A stretch of DNA of 64,000 nucleotides from Pardosa pseudoannulata (lineage: Eukaryota; Arthropoda; Arachnida; Araneae; Lycosidae). The notes under the pieces are model-generated. The model ran no database searches. It was not told the DNA's origin and saw only the letters and a program-made list of their open reading frames with translations. The DNA is taken from assembly GCA_032207245.1 (NCBI GenBank), contig CM063508.1:95798016-95862015 (forward strand), read 5' to 3'. This document shows positions 14,757-29,700 of this stretch, in pieces. Both the position numbers and the translations under genes were made by a program. Within the stretch, counting starts at the first letter, position 1. Each line of letters starts with the position of its first letter.

Positions 14757-17700
14757 AATTTTATTTTCTAATATGTTCAGTCTGACAGCCCTTTTGTTGA
14801 ACTATCATAACACTTTGATTTCCACGATTTCTTAAAATATTAATGTTGATTTTGTTTTATTTCTTCACAATCTTTCAGAGTTCATCCAATGTTCTGGGAT
14901 GCCACTTATAAAGAGCTTGTTTTATAAATTCAATTCCAGCAAGCCATAGAAGATACACCAGGGGCTTTGGGTGGGATGCGTTTGAAAATAATTGTTTCAA
15001 TTATGATGTTATTTTTTACCTTTTCAAAAAAAAAAAAATAAAGCAGTATATTTAAAGGTATGGCATGTAGCCTTATCCTGATAATGCTTAATGTAGTGAA
15101 GACAAATTTATTCTTTAAAAATAGATGTTAAAACATTTTTGATATTAATCAGAGTTTTGAATTTTTTTCTAATTTTGTTATTTTAGGTTTTTTGTTATGA
15201 AAAATACAGCAATAATAAAACTTTTAGCAAAACTTTCCTTATTTTCTCTGAACCAACATTTTAAATCGTTTTTCTTCTCTTTTTAGGTACAGTAATTTGA
15301 TCCTTTTTCTGTTGCAATTGAATAAGTAAAGCCAAGCTTCTACAATCATAATTACATATTTCCATTTCTGATCTTCGAAATAACATTCATACAACAATCT
15401 ACACATAGTTTTAAGCCAAAAAACATGTTTCAGCCATAGGCATGATTTAAAAAAAAAAAATTAAATAAAAAATAATTTTTTTCCCTTTGCAATAGCTTTT
15501 TGGGAAGGGGGGGGGATCATGAAATGGAACTTCAGGTTTAATAGCAGGTGTATGCATCTTTATAAGGTTTTTTTTTTTTTTTGCCTTTTCCATAGTGAAA
15601 TATAATTTTGATGTTTCTTTCCTTTATTATTAATTAAGTCACTTCTTTTACGTGGCCTTTTCCATAGTCAAATATAATTTTGATGTTTCTTTCCTTTATT
15701 ATTAATTAAGTCACTTCTTTTACGTGTAGAAATATTAAAGCCACAATTTTCAGATTTTTTTTCTTTTTAAATAATGAAGAAACAGCACTTTTCTTTTACA
15801 GCAACATTTTAAAGCACAGAATATTTCTAATGTTTTCAATAATAGTTAAAACTCTTTTTCAATATTATGCTAGTCACATTTTTATTTTAAAGTTTAAATT
15901 TTTTTCAATTCATGGAGGAGGTCAGTATTATTACAAAAGCATTTGAATACCATCTGTATTTATTATCATCTATTTTTAAAATTCACATATATAATACAGG
16001 ATGAAAAACTTACCTTTGAACTAATTTTGGAGGGATCAATTTTTTCAACTAGAACAGCAGGCACTAAAAGATAATATAAAAACATAAAATTGTGATAAGA
16101 ATGAATAAATAGGGTATTGTCAAAATTAACAATTCCAAACTTAATAGATAAGCTTGGCTAGGAAAAATTACCTTTTTTAGATATCGATTTTTTAATCTCC
16201 TCATCTACTTTAACGTTTTCTTCATTTCCAACAGAAACCTAACAAAAACAATTGGGGAAAAAATTTAAAGAGACACAAAATAAATCAAATAATTTATCAT
16301 ATAAAGTAAAACATATTGTTTCATATAATTTTTAACTACCAATCATTTCATCAAATACACTTGAAATTTCATATTTTGTTTAAAAAATCTATTGAACTAA
16401 TTTAGTAATACTTTAGAGCTTCCCAAAATTAAAATAAAAATAAAAACTAAATAACAAATATTATTTTTGAATGGTTACATATATGCTTTAAATGATATTA
16501 TTTAGAACTATATCTTAATCTTTGTATCTTAAAATTTGTTTTTAATTTCTTTTTTAATTTTAGTTGAGTTTTCAGCAGTTTACATACTAAATTTTAATAT
16601 TAGATTTTTTAATATGTTTTAATTGACAGCAATAAAAAATGTATTCCAAGTAAAACAAAGGGCAATTTACTGTAGAAAAAAAAAACTATGTAATATAGGA
16701 AAAAGAAATCATTAATAAACACATTTCATTACTTCAAAACAAGACTAGACTATGTTTCTATGAATTCTTAGGGGTATTTAGAACTTTTTTATCAACTTCA
16801 CACATAAAAAAATATAAAATAATATTTTTGTGATCTGTGACTATTCTTTCTACACACATACTTTAATTCAATAAAATAGAATAACTATTGCCATGTTTGC
16901 TATTTATAAAATATTTGTATTCAGCTCCTCCTCCATGATACTAAGTACTGTAATACAAAGTAGATAAGCTGCAGCTTACACATATTGAGAGTTGAAATTT
17001 AATACCAGCAGTGTACCTGAAGGAATTCCATTTTTTATGTTACCAGACAAAAAATATGTTTTTTAAACCAAATATTTTTCACACGTCATTCTTACATGAT
17101 TTGATTTTCATATTCTGCTGTACAGTATCAGTGAATGCTATTCCTCTACAAATGCATCATATGCAACTTAGGAAATGATATGCAAGTATCGCAGTATTTC
17201 CCTAGGCATGCTCCTGGTCAGTTTTAACTGTATTTTTTTTCTAACTTAAATTTAAACTGTGTTTATTTATTTATTTATTAATTTTTGTAATAAATAATTT
17301 TTGCCATGAATATGGAAGCTTTATTATATCTCTGGCTCCTGTCTTTGAATATCTACTTGTTAATGCATAGTTTGCATAACAATTTTTCTTTAGCCAGCAA
17401 ATGCAATATTTCCTCTGTCTTAAAAACACTGGAGAAAGATTCAAACCTGAGACCCTGAAATCTGAAATGAAGCACACTGTAAACGTGCTGACTGGTTTGC
17501 GATGTTTCTACTTCTGATTGTAAGTCATACCTTAGTCATTTGGATATGATTCTGCATGGGTCTCGTATAAGGAGCAGGTATGGAGGCAAAATAATCAGCC
17601 GTAGATGATTTCAAACTTAACAACTATTCATTATTTAACAAAAAAGCTTTTAAAGAAATATTAAAGTGTATAAGTAAAGTCGTCCAGAGAGGAGATTACT

Positions 17701-20700
17701 CTATATAACCTGTTCTCTTTGAAGTTCAGCCGCAAGTCCCCCCCCCCCGTTTCTTCTTTTTCACACAGGAAACCTCGGTTTTAGGGGAGATCAAAACCCC
17801 CCCTCTTTGATCTTTGTCCTTGGAGTAGCCGAAACGCACTTAGCGCCCAACTGGTGTAGTCGCACAAAGCACAATTTCTTTTCTTTGTTGGTGCGTTGAC
17901 AAAAACAGCACACTTGACACCTTTAATCATCCGTGCATCAAAAGGACCATTACTGGTACAATAATGCCGTTTTTCAATTGTTCGGCGTTTTGAAATGTCG
18001 GTGCCTTACAATGAACAAAAGTTCTCTTTAACCAGCGCTCTTCTTAACCCCCGACAGAGACGGATGAGATACTTACACACACTAACCATTTAATCATAGA
18101 ATGAGTCAAAGAATTGGGGAAAATGTCTAATAATAAAAGATTTCATTGGACTGGCATTGAGCTTTGAGTATTTTGGAAGAAGATGTAGAAGTAGAGAATA
18201 AAACAGAGAGAAATGAGATTATCATCGTCAAAAGTTAGAATCTGCTTTCAAGTAAACATAGTTATTACACAAATGGGAACTAAAAACATTTTCGGAGGGC
18301 CAATGATCTATTGAACTTTTTTTTTTCTTTTTGAAAGTTATCATGTGTGCAGTGTATTCAGCAGGGTAAATTATCTACACCAAATTATGGTAATTAACAT
18401 AAAATTAGAGAAAATAAGTCTGCTTACATCTTCAAGTTTAGAAGATGAAGATTCTGAAGAATCCTCAACAGAGTTGGATGCAGAATTTTCAACAAAACAT
18501 TCATTTGATACATCACTTTTTTCGTCTGGTTTTGGTAAAATTTCTTCAGGTTCTTCTGTGCCTGCAGATAAAGTTTTAATGTTATTATATACAACTTTAA
18601 TTTTATTACATAATTCCTTAAAAAATCAGAGATAAAACTTCAATTATGGAGAGCAAAAGAAACTAATGCTATGGAATATGGGTTTGATATTTCAGATACA
18701 AATGAAAGAAAAGTAAAATAAATAAATTTAATAAAACCCAAAATAAATTTTTTTAGTAGTTTTAATATTTAAAAAAAATTTAAAACAGAAAATGTGATAC
18801 CTTCAGGAGCTGGATATTCAGCTGCCATTAAAAGAGCCTTTGGGAAGTTCCCTTTCTTTAGTCTTGTTTGAATATGATTCAATTTACTCATTTTCACATT
18901 ATGTAGCATCATAAAACCACCTTTACAAACTTGCACTTCTTTTCTTCCAAGTTTGATCTAAATAATGTGTATTTTTATTAATTAACACTATTGTAATATG
19001 AAAAAATTAAACAAATTAAATGTGTTAATTAAACATGTACAAGGCCTACAAACTGAATCTAGTTCTTTTGTAGCCCCCAACATCTTTTTCAAATATTTCC
19101 AAATCTTGTCCACCCAGCCTCTTGCAAAAGCATATTTGTTCTTATATTTACTGTCTTTTATGGTTTCATAATAACAGGCTTATTTTCTATTATATGGAGC
19201 AGGTGATGCCTCTTACTGTGCTTTAAAATGCGATTAACCTCTCCCACCTTTCGACTACATCATGAAATTGTAATTGTTGCATTAAAAGTTTTCATATTAT
19301 TATTATTACTATTTAAGAATGTTGTTTTATATTTTTATACATTTTATGAGAAAGATTTCTATTAAGTAATGGCAGGATTAAACTTATTATTAAACACCTA
19401 CAAATGCAAATCCTGGAGAACTCAAAATGGAAATTAGCACGAAATATGGCATGACCCCCTAAGTTGGGCTGTAGTGACAGGGAGTTTAATTTTAGTTTAT
19501 TATATTTTTTCTATCACCAAATTTCTATTTGACTTAATACAAGTAATAATAGTATTTCAATATAAGAAAGATTAATATATTTGATACTTAAAGCAAAAAC
19601 AAATACAATATATGTTTAATAACATATAAGAGTTCTGTGAGAAAATATTTGTGATAAACTAAATATTTACAAAGTATACATACAATTAATCTATGATTTA
19701 GATTAGAAAAATAATTACCTTATAGCTATATTTATAATCTCTGTGTTTTTTTGAATCCTCACCAGGTTTCTTTGAAGATTTATTGACTTGTATTAAATTC
19801 AAGAAATAAGAATCATTCTTTCTTTTTTCTTTTAATGTTGTGTGATATGTAGCTATAAATTCTCGCTCAACAGCAGTAAATTTTGAAAGACAATTACTTC
19901 TACATCTATGGAGAAAAATTGTCAATAAATAACTTTTTATTTACAAAAAAAGGGGCAAACACTAGAATGTATAATGTGACTTGAACACTTACCCACAAGG
20001 TTCAACAGGTTCTTTAGATACAGGCTTTGTATCACTAACTGTAATGAAATATACTTTTAGATTAATGTTACTCAACTAAACAGTAGAATTTATTTATGTT
20101 TGTAATTAAATATAAAAACAAATGATATAAACAACCATTTATATATTAAAAAAGCATGACAAATAAATATTTTTGTAACCTGTTTATTATTAATTCAAAA
20201 CCAATTAAGATCCTAGAACATCAAAGTCATTAAGAAATTTCCTTCAATTTAATATTTTAACAAATTTTTTTTTCAGCAATTTGCATGATTCCTTCTCAGA
20301 AATAAATAAAAATGTTTATAGAAATCAAATTCTGATTATTTTAACATAATCAGAATTAACTTAAGCAACTTAAAAATTAGTTTAACTTGATTAACTTAGC
20401 AATTTAAAAATTTTATATTCAATGTGTATGTGTCAATGACTAATGTATCAAAAATGATTACTTTAGAAAGCAACAGAATTTCAACACATTAAAGAATTGA
20501 ATATGCATTAATGGATATTTATCATAATATATCCATTATTTATTTTCAATATATGATGTACAGTATTTTTTTTATATTTTAAAATTATCATCAACGGAGT
20601 TTCACTGATTATAAGTTTGGATGGATTTGACTAATAACCAATGAACATGCTACGAGTTTTATTTGTAGACTAGAACTGTAACTGTACTAATAAAAATAAA

Positions 20701-23700
20701 ATGTCTAATATTTCCAAGAAATTATTTTCTGCTCCTGCAGCTTTAACAGTTTCGCTAGTAAGAATATTTTTCAGTTTTGTAGTTGTTCAGTCAAAACTGA
20801 GTAATCAATTAAAAAATGAAAAGCAGATAAACTCATATTTATTACTCATTAAGTATTTCAATAAAAATAATAAAATATGAACTTGCAGTATAAATTTGTT
20901 ATTTAAATTATAAAACTGTTTTGACACTTAAGACTGAATAATATATTTTGTGTTTTGAATGAAGGGGAAATTAAAGCAAACTTTTTTTAGAAAATTGTTT
21001 CTGATTTGTAATGGTTAATCTACATCATTTTTAAATTATACATTTGTTGTTAAATGCAAAAAGTTTTGAAATATATTAATTCAAACATAAAACTGTGGTT
21101 TATGTTATGGAAATTAAGTTTATATCATGCATATATGTCAAACAATATGAGATTAATTATTGAAAATCAAAATATTGGGTATTTATGATTTTATAATAGT
21201 TAAAAAATATATTTATTAATTCAGCAACAATATAATGATAATTTTAAAATAGCACATATGTTTATAATTTTTTATATTTCCACAACGGTTAAATGAAAGA
21301 TTAAACAACACTCCAGAACTAGAATAAATATATAAAATAGGTGTTACATCAAATAATTTTCATTATGTATTACTCAAGAATTTGACTCTGAACTGTGATG
21401 CATGATGATTTTTAAAACTACAAAATACCTTTTAAAAGTTTGTTTTTCCCATATATAATGAAGACAGAAATTTAAAATGCAAAATATTTTTTTAGTTAAA
21501 AAATATTCCCTTTAAACAAATGATTTAAAAAAAAAACACATTATTTATCACAAATATCAATATTTCATAACATAAATGCCTTAAACAACTAATTCTAGAA
21601 AAAAAATTAACCTGGCATCACAAAAAGACTATTTAAAAATGTGAATTTTTTAGATTTATAAAACATTGAATATATTAATATAAACTCAACATTGCAATAA
21701 AAGAAAAATTCATACTCAAACGAGGTGCCCTCGATTTTTTTCGTGGAAGAGCAAGAAATTCCATTATAGCATTAATCAGATCATGTCTGCCCAAACCAAC
21801 ATTTGAAAGAACATTTTTGACTTGGTCCAAACACAAAATAGCACCTATCTTAACTAAGACAGAATTTGGTAAACTAAAAGAGAAAAAAAAAATTCAATCA
21901 CTGTATAAATATTCATATTTGACTCAATTATGAAGAGTGAAACATTAAAGTGAATTATAGACCTACGTTTGTAACATCACTTCTCGATTATAATATTCCT
22001 CAGAAGCTTTATTAAAATTAAAACCAGAAAATTCTAATATTCGTTTTGACAGTATTTCTTGGGTGTCCTGAAACAATAACATAAACATGAAGAAAGGAAG
22101 AGAACTAAAATTCTAATGTAAAAATAAATTCTTCAGAACAAATAGTAATCAATAATCAAAAGAAAAATCTCAGAATTGACAAAAACACATCTGAAATACA
22201 TTTAAAATAATCATTACAATTCTGCACATGTTTGTAATGAGAACTGTATATGTAATTCAAAACAAACTTTTTAAAATTACAACTCTATATCTCATTATTA
22301 CCTAATGGTAAATTTTAGAAATTACTATGAATTTATTTAACCAAAGTCATTCTTTTACATTTTTAATTATTCTGTGAATTCCACCATTTTAACTAAAGGA
22401 AAAAAAATCCAGGCTTTAATTTTGCTCTTCTCTACACAAAATAACTAATTTCTTTTACTATATTATAACAACAAACATTAAGCAATACACTTCCTAGTCA
22501 AGATTCCCCCCCCCCCAAAAAAAAACAACTTTGGTATAAGGAATCGATAACTAGACTCTTGTTGTAACATTTTAGTCTTCTTAATAATAGCAGTTTTGGG
22601 TGTCTTCCTATCATACAAATAATTAGAAACAGAAATCCCAAACTAAGTTTACATTTCCCAGACCATTAAATTAAGCTGGAAACAAAGACAGCCCATTATA
22701 ACTCTGTGCATGCATGCATATGAGCATAATGTATAAAGCTAATCAGCATAAGCACTGAAATCTAATTTAATAAGCCTGAAATATAAAAATTGTCATATAA
22801 AAATTAATTTTGCATCCTGCAATTAATCACATGCAAATGAATATTATTCTGGTGTAGTGGCATTATTTCAAAGTTTTCCCATTTTCTCCCTCAATTCAAA
22901 ATAATTAGAAATATAAGAGGGATATACATTTAACCCATTAGCGCCCAGTGATCTATTTTTAGATCGCTAAACGTAGTGTAGGAAACTAGCTTTTAGGTGC
23001 TCTACCCAATCCACACTGCACAGGGGGCAAGACAAAGCATGCATCACCAAAAATAATTTGGGCGTTAATGGGTTAAGAAATGAGAAATTAGGAAGGGTAA
23101 GTAAGAATTTTAGGCTGTTATATTTTAATTGCCACAAATAAAAATAAGATATCAAAATAATTGAACTCTATATAATTTTTTTTAAATGAATTGAAAATTA
23201 CATACCCAAGCACTTCTTTGGTATAACAGCTGATATAGTATTTGAATAGTTTCGTATTCTGCCCTTTCTACAACTTTTACAACTAGATTATAAAAAAAAA
23301 AAATCAAAAGTATTATTTAAAGAAAAATAATACCAAGGGAAAGATATACTCTTAAAGACATCTATTGAAAATATCAATATACTGTAATTTTGCACATATA
23401 GTCTGCAGGTTCGATTTTTTATTTAAAACATTTTTTATATCACCAGATTGTCTGCAGATTATACGTGCAAAAATACTATTTTAATATGACAATATTAAAT
23501 CATTTTAAGAATAAAATCCTACAGTAGAGTGGCAAAAAGTCTGGATTAGACTCAATTAATTCCTTTAAAATTTCAAATCATTTCTTCTGCCCTAGCCTCG
23601 GAGACGAATTTTAATGGAAGAAACACAGCGCCTACATTTTTCCATTCAAGAAACCAGCTATGTAAACCGTCTTCTAATGCAGGCCATTGTAATTTTTTGT

Positions 23701-26700
23701 GACGATTGGATTGCTTATTATTTTTAATGCTCAATTTTGCTTGCGCCTATTTCTTACTGCTTTCTCATCGACCTTCTGAATTAATTTTAGCTTGAAATAC
23801 CAGTAAAACTGCGATGATGTTTTAAAGACATAATGAATGACCAACAAAACAAAACACTCTGTTATGAGTGATCTATGTAGTGAGTTGACCTTCGACCTTG
23901 AATCCATCCACTCAGTGTTGTCAATCAGAGCTGTAAATAGTGACCATCGATATTTTCCCGTACTCCAGGACACAATTTAAGATTGTGTTACTTGTACTAC
24001 TGATTCATTCTGTTTTATGGGATGTATGTTTTTTAATGGTTTATTGCCGATATGATATGATGCTTTCTTGGCGTCTTGCTTTTGTTTATGTTGTTTGTTT
24101 TGTATATGCCTTTGTTTATATGCATATATGTTTCTGGGGTTTCAAGCAACAATGGACTGTCAAATTCCATATTTATGCAAAAGGAAGCTTATTTGAAATT
24201 TATAACAACTAATATATATTTTACAAAAATAGATCAGTTACACAACAATTTAATAAACAGACATGTTTATATATTAATATACAAGCTTTAATAAATAAAT
24301 AAATCAGCCTTTTGTTTAAACTACTACTTTCATAGGTCTGGATATAATTTTTTAAGTCCAAATTTTTTATACCTTTTTATTCTAAGTTAATATCTAGGAA
24401 TAATTATAACATTCACAAACAGAAAAATAGATGATTTAAAAAATGATACTTGAATAAATCAAGATGTTACACTTTTTTAAACAGTAAAATAAACTATCAA
24501 TAAGTTAAGGAAAGTAAGTGTAATTACTTGAAGGGAACCGGGATAGAGGAATTCTTTCAAAGGATGGATTTGAAGATTCATCCACACTAGCAGAGGCTAA
24601 AGAAACAAATGTATAACAACTTGAAAATAAGGTATTTCATATAGCCAATATACAGTTATTCCATATGTTAAAAAACATGGTACAAGGATAAATTTAGAAA
24701 TTATAAATAAACATGATGGTTTGAATTATATAAGGATTATATGATTCTTATAAGAACTAGTTGAAAATAACCAAAGTTAATTTTTTTTGGAATTTTATAA
24801 CATTTTTAAAATAAAAATTCAAAAAATATATAAAGACTTAAATACATACCACTTGAACTAAAAAACCCTTCAAGGTAAGTTCTCTGCATTTCCTATTTAA
24901 AACATTCGAATTATAAATTATAATGTACACAAAACCACAGATGTAGATACATATTAAAGAACTACACAAAAAAACAAAATTTGTATAGTTTTATAAATAC
25001 AATAAAAGCATACATTTCCTAGCAAATCACACTTTCTACGGATAAAAAAAAATTTGCTTCTATGAAAGTCATAATTGGTTTGTAAAATAAAATAAACTGA
25101 TAGTAAACAAGTGAATCCTGATAGATATCTTTCCCCAAATGCAACTAAAATTACTGAGAAATATTTCCTTTTGAGTAATTTTGGAGGCCTTCAGGGAAAT
25201 AATAATAATAAAGACATTGTACCAGATAAGAGTAAATCTTGTGGTCTATTTGAATCTACCAAATGTAGTACATAAGAAGTAATTGCAATATATGTTTTCA
25301 ATTCCCATACTAATGAAACATTTTATTTAGGTTGTATATAACTACCCATAAAGTAAATAAATTGAATTGATTTTTTTTCTCCATATTATAGGTTGAATTT
25401 GGAGAAAATATTGATTTGTAGGTTAAATTAGTAAGAAAGTAAAATTAAATAATTTGTATCTCAAATTATTAACCTTTTTTACTGCAAGCTTACTTTGAGT
25501 GGGATGTGGAGAGATTGTTAAGACTATTTTCAGTAAGTTTGCAAGATTTCAGATATTGAATTACTTCTAGTTCTGTAACAAATAAAAGGATAGTTCCCTA
25601 GTGGCTAGAAGTAAAAACAATCAGTCATCTTCCAGCTCTCAGAGATGTAGCATCACCATTATTTGTCTTCTAAATTGTTTTGTACTTAAATGTTTGTTTT
25701 ATGGCTCCGTAGATTTTAAATATAATATTTGAGCTAGCTGATGTTCATCATTTGTTTTTGCAGTAGATCTTAATTTCATTTAACTTTATTTATACCCCCA
25801 TTATATTTGAGAATTCTGTGGATTAAAACCTAAATTTTCATGAGAAAAAAAGGGTCAATTTATTGGATATGGTAGTTTTTGCACAATCAACTCGAATCAA
25901 TATATTAGCTGGTAGTAAAAGGGTTAAATTGCTAAAGAAATATAATAAATACTTTATTTTACTAACAAGCATAAACAAAAGAGGGTAATTTAGCAATACT
26001 CAGCATGAGCGGATATAACACTTATAATTAGTTGTTACAAAATCAAAATGAAACAACACTACATAACAATTAAACATTACAAAGTAATGATTAACTTATC
26101 AGTGTTTTAAATTTCCCTTATTACTTTCAAAATTCATTCTTATATTTTTCTTGTTTATTTATAACCTTATTTTGATTGGAAGCAGTTCTTAAAAATTCAT
26201 AATAAAAGAATATCTGAAAGTTAAAGTGGTTAGTTATTAATAGAAATACTTTTAATTAAACTTTTTATAACTATTTCTATTATATACACACAAATACATG
26301 TTCCCCACTCCAATCAGAGCAATATGTAACTAAAAGATATTAAATTTTTATAAACTTAATTTAAAAAAAAATTATTCAACATTAATAAAATTATATAATG
26401 TTATTCAAGATTTTTGTTGTTGTTGTTTTTTGATTTTGTAATTTTTATACACATGTACACATAAGTGTGTGTGTGGAGAGAGGATAGAAAGAAAATTTTA
26501 CGTAAAAATCAAAAATGGTAATTGTTGAAATATGTAATCACACTCATACTTGACTGTTTATTATTATTTTAAGTAATAGCTTTCTCGAACGTACAAGGTT
26601 TTCTTGAGTTGATCCTTTTGTGTTTTCATTGGTTGAGTTTGATTAGTTTTGTCTTGTTCCTGTAATTTGATTGGCTGGGCTCAGGATCTTTATAAAACTA

Positions 26701-29700
26701 TAAAAGCCCAATGTACCTCATATTATCATTATTATCTTTATTATTATTATTTTAGTATCTTTAATAAAAGGTGTTTTGAGATCTGCGGCTCTTCATTATG
26801 CTTCAACAGTAATAAACAACTGTTAAATAATACATGGAAAACTAAGAATTTAAGTTATTTCAAGATCTAACACTCCAGTAAAGTAAATCTTTGAGAAAAC
26901 TTATTCCTAAATTCTACAGTACATATGTAAATTATACATTTTTTTTCATAAAGTTATGATAATGAATAATGTATAGTTTACATTATAATTTGTATTATCA
27001 CAATCTTCTTCTTTAAAACTTGAATCCATTGCATCTGAATTGTCCATAGTAATTTCATCAGCATCTATATTTGGAGGAAGAAAAAAAAACTTCAAGATTG
27101 TTGAATAGTAACAATAAGAAGCATAAATGAAATTAAATATATTATGGTGCTAAAACGTAATTGTAATTAATATATATATTTATTCATTTTTAAAATATGT
27201 TATGGAAATATGCACATTTTTATTAAACACACACACAAAATTATTATTATTATTATTTTAATACAAATCTAAAAGTTTTGCAGGATTTAGACAAAATTTG
27301 GTATGCTTAGGTTTTAAAGGGTGTAGAACAGAGCTGCCCACTTTAAAAGAGAAAAAGGCAAAGTAGGACTTAAAAAAACTATCCCATCTAAAGAATGATA
27401 CAACTGTTCCTGAAAGGGGGTAAATGATTGCATATTTTTTTTTCAATATATACGTTCGCGCTACGCCCGGTCTTTTCTTTTCTATGCAGAGTTGAAAATA
27501 TCTTTAATTTCTGAATCGTTTAAAAGCAGAACCCGATCGCAGGAGCTCAATAGATTTTTTTCCGCATCATGCAAGTCTTCGAAATGCTTCCGATTAAATG
27601 TTTTTATATCACTATTTTTGCCACCCTTCCCCTTTACAACGTAGCCTTACGCGGCCGCATCTTTGCCACGGCCCGGAGTGAGCCACGGCTGGAACTCGGC
27701 TATAGTTCAGAGTAACGTGAATCATCCAACGCTAATCACTGCAAAACTGATTTTGTGTGGAGTGTTACAGTTAATTTTTTTTCCTACACGGAAAATGAGA
27801 CCGAGATCTACTGGTAAAACCGATTATAAACGTCTACGAAGTGGTTGAATTCAAACCCATGGCAAAAGTACCGAAAATCATCGCCTACCTGCTCGAACAT
27901 CTAGGGCTTCAATGCAGAATTGACGATCGCTTAATACTCCTCGACTGGTAAATTAGCTTTAGACTTTTTGTGTCCTCTAATAATACACCTATCTTTCGAC
28001 ATGCGCCAAAAAGCACCGTAGTTGTGTCCCATTTTCAATTTAGACGTCAAGCGCTATATCGTGTAACATTTGTTTCTACTATCCATTATAGCGTAATAAA
28101 ATCGTGTAGTAGACTAGCGCTCCTACTCACTTAACATCATTATCCTACCGCGTGCAGGAAGAGAGACACGTCTCGAGATGGAATTTTAAACAGCCATCAC
28201 CACTCTTGCAGAAATGTGAATATTTGCAATTTGACTTTCTATTAGACTACTGACCAGTACGGGGCTGACCACCGCTTAATCAATATCCCGACTCGTCAAT
28301 TAGCTTTATACTTTTTTTTCCTCTATTAATACACTTATTTTTCGTACATTCGACCAAAAAGCACCGTAGTCATGGACCGTTAGCCGCCAAGTGGTACATC
28401 GTCTAAATTTATTTCTACAATTCTGTATAGCGTGGTAAAATCGTGCAATAGACTAGCGCTCCCATTCACTTTACTTCACCTTCCTACCGCGTGCAGGAGG
28501 TGAGATGCGCATCTCCCGAAGGAATTCTAAGCAGCCACCACTACTCTTTCGTGAAAATGTGAATATTTTGCAATTTGCATTTCTAACAGCCTATTCACCA
28601 GCGAATGGGGCTGGAATGCCGGGTTGTCAGGTTCAAGCACTGAAAGGCGAATTTAACATCTCAATGCATTATCTCTACAGAGATCATGCAAAATAAATCT
28701 GTGGATCTGGATGTCTTCTAGCTGGGAAGTTGGCAGGTGGAGTAGAGATATGGAGTCAAGAACAATATGCACTTAAAGCTACACAGATTTCTGGCTCCCA
28801 ACGATTCTTCCCCTCATTCCACTATATAAATGCTACTTATTTTAAGTGTTTATAAATTTTTGAAAAGCAGACATTGAATGTTTTTTCCTCTTCTAAAGAG
28901 TGTCTGCACCACCACGATAAATATGCAGAAGCTGCTACGCATATTTGCGATTACAATAAAGTAGCGTCAAGAGCAAATTTGGTGAGAATTTACAATACTC
29001 GATCGAACCTCGTGCCGACTGAGAACTTAGTATGAGTGGCGTGAACTGGCGGGTTTATTTTGTGCTTAGTATTATAAGCGGATGAGAATTTCAAACGTGA
29101 CTTACCTAGATTTTCAACCAATTTGGTCAAAAAGAAAAGTGAAAAGTGCAAGGGGGCTTATGTAATCCTAAACGGCGATACCGCTGCTTTTACTTCATAA
29201 AAACAGAAGCAAATTAAATTAATCTCAGGATTCGAAATTAAAGATCCCCCTTTGAGACTATTGTACTTTAATAGATTCTTGAATATCGCCTTCAATTTTC
29301 ATTACTCTGGTCTTTATATTAATTTATTTGTTTTCTTGAAAAGTATATAAAACAAAAGACCATTTACATTAATGAAAAACTACGAGGATGAGGAGCCGCT
29401 GATCTAATTCATTAAACACATTTTAAGGGATTTGCAGAAATAACCCACCGATTATTCTTACGTTGTTTAAGTGTGAAATGGCTTTGTTTTGAGAGGACTC
29501 GAGACAATTACTGGAAAGAGAACTCTCCAGATATTGGTGTTCCTCAAATTTGTTGTACAAAATTTCAAATACTTTAGATTGCAGAAGAGCACTATTAACC
29601 ACTTGATTGCTATTTTAAAAAATTTCTTTATTACTTTTGTATTTTTAACCCAAATCAACAAGTTGAATAGCCCATAAGACAAACTTGACAACATATGAAA

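Noticed and set aside
17270..17477. Minus-strand 68-codon open frame
   Set aside because: No domain, it overlaps a tRNA-like degenerate repeat, and lies in an intron of the DEK-like gene.
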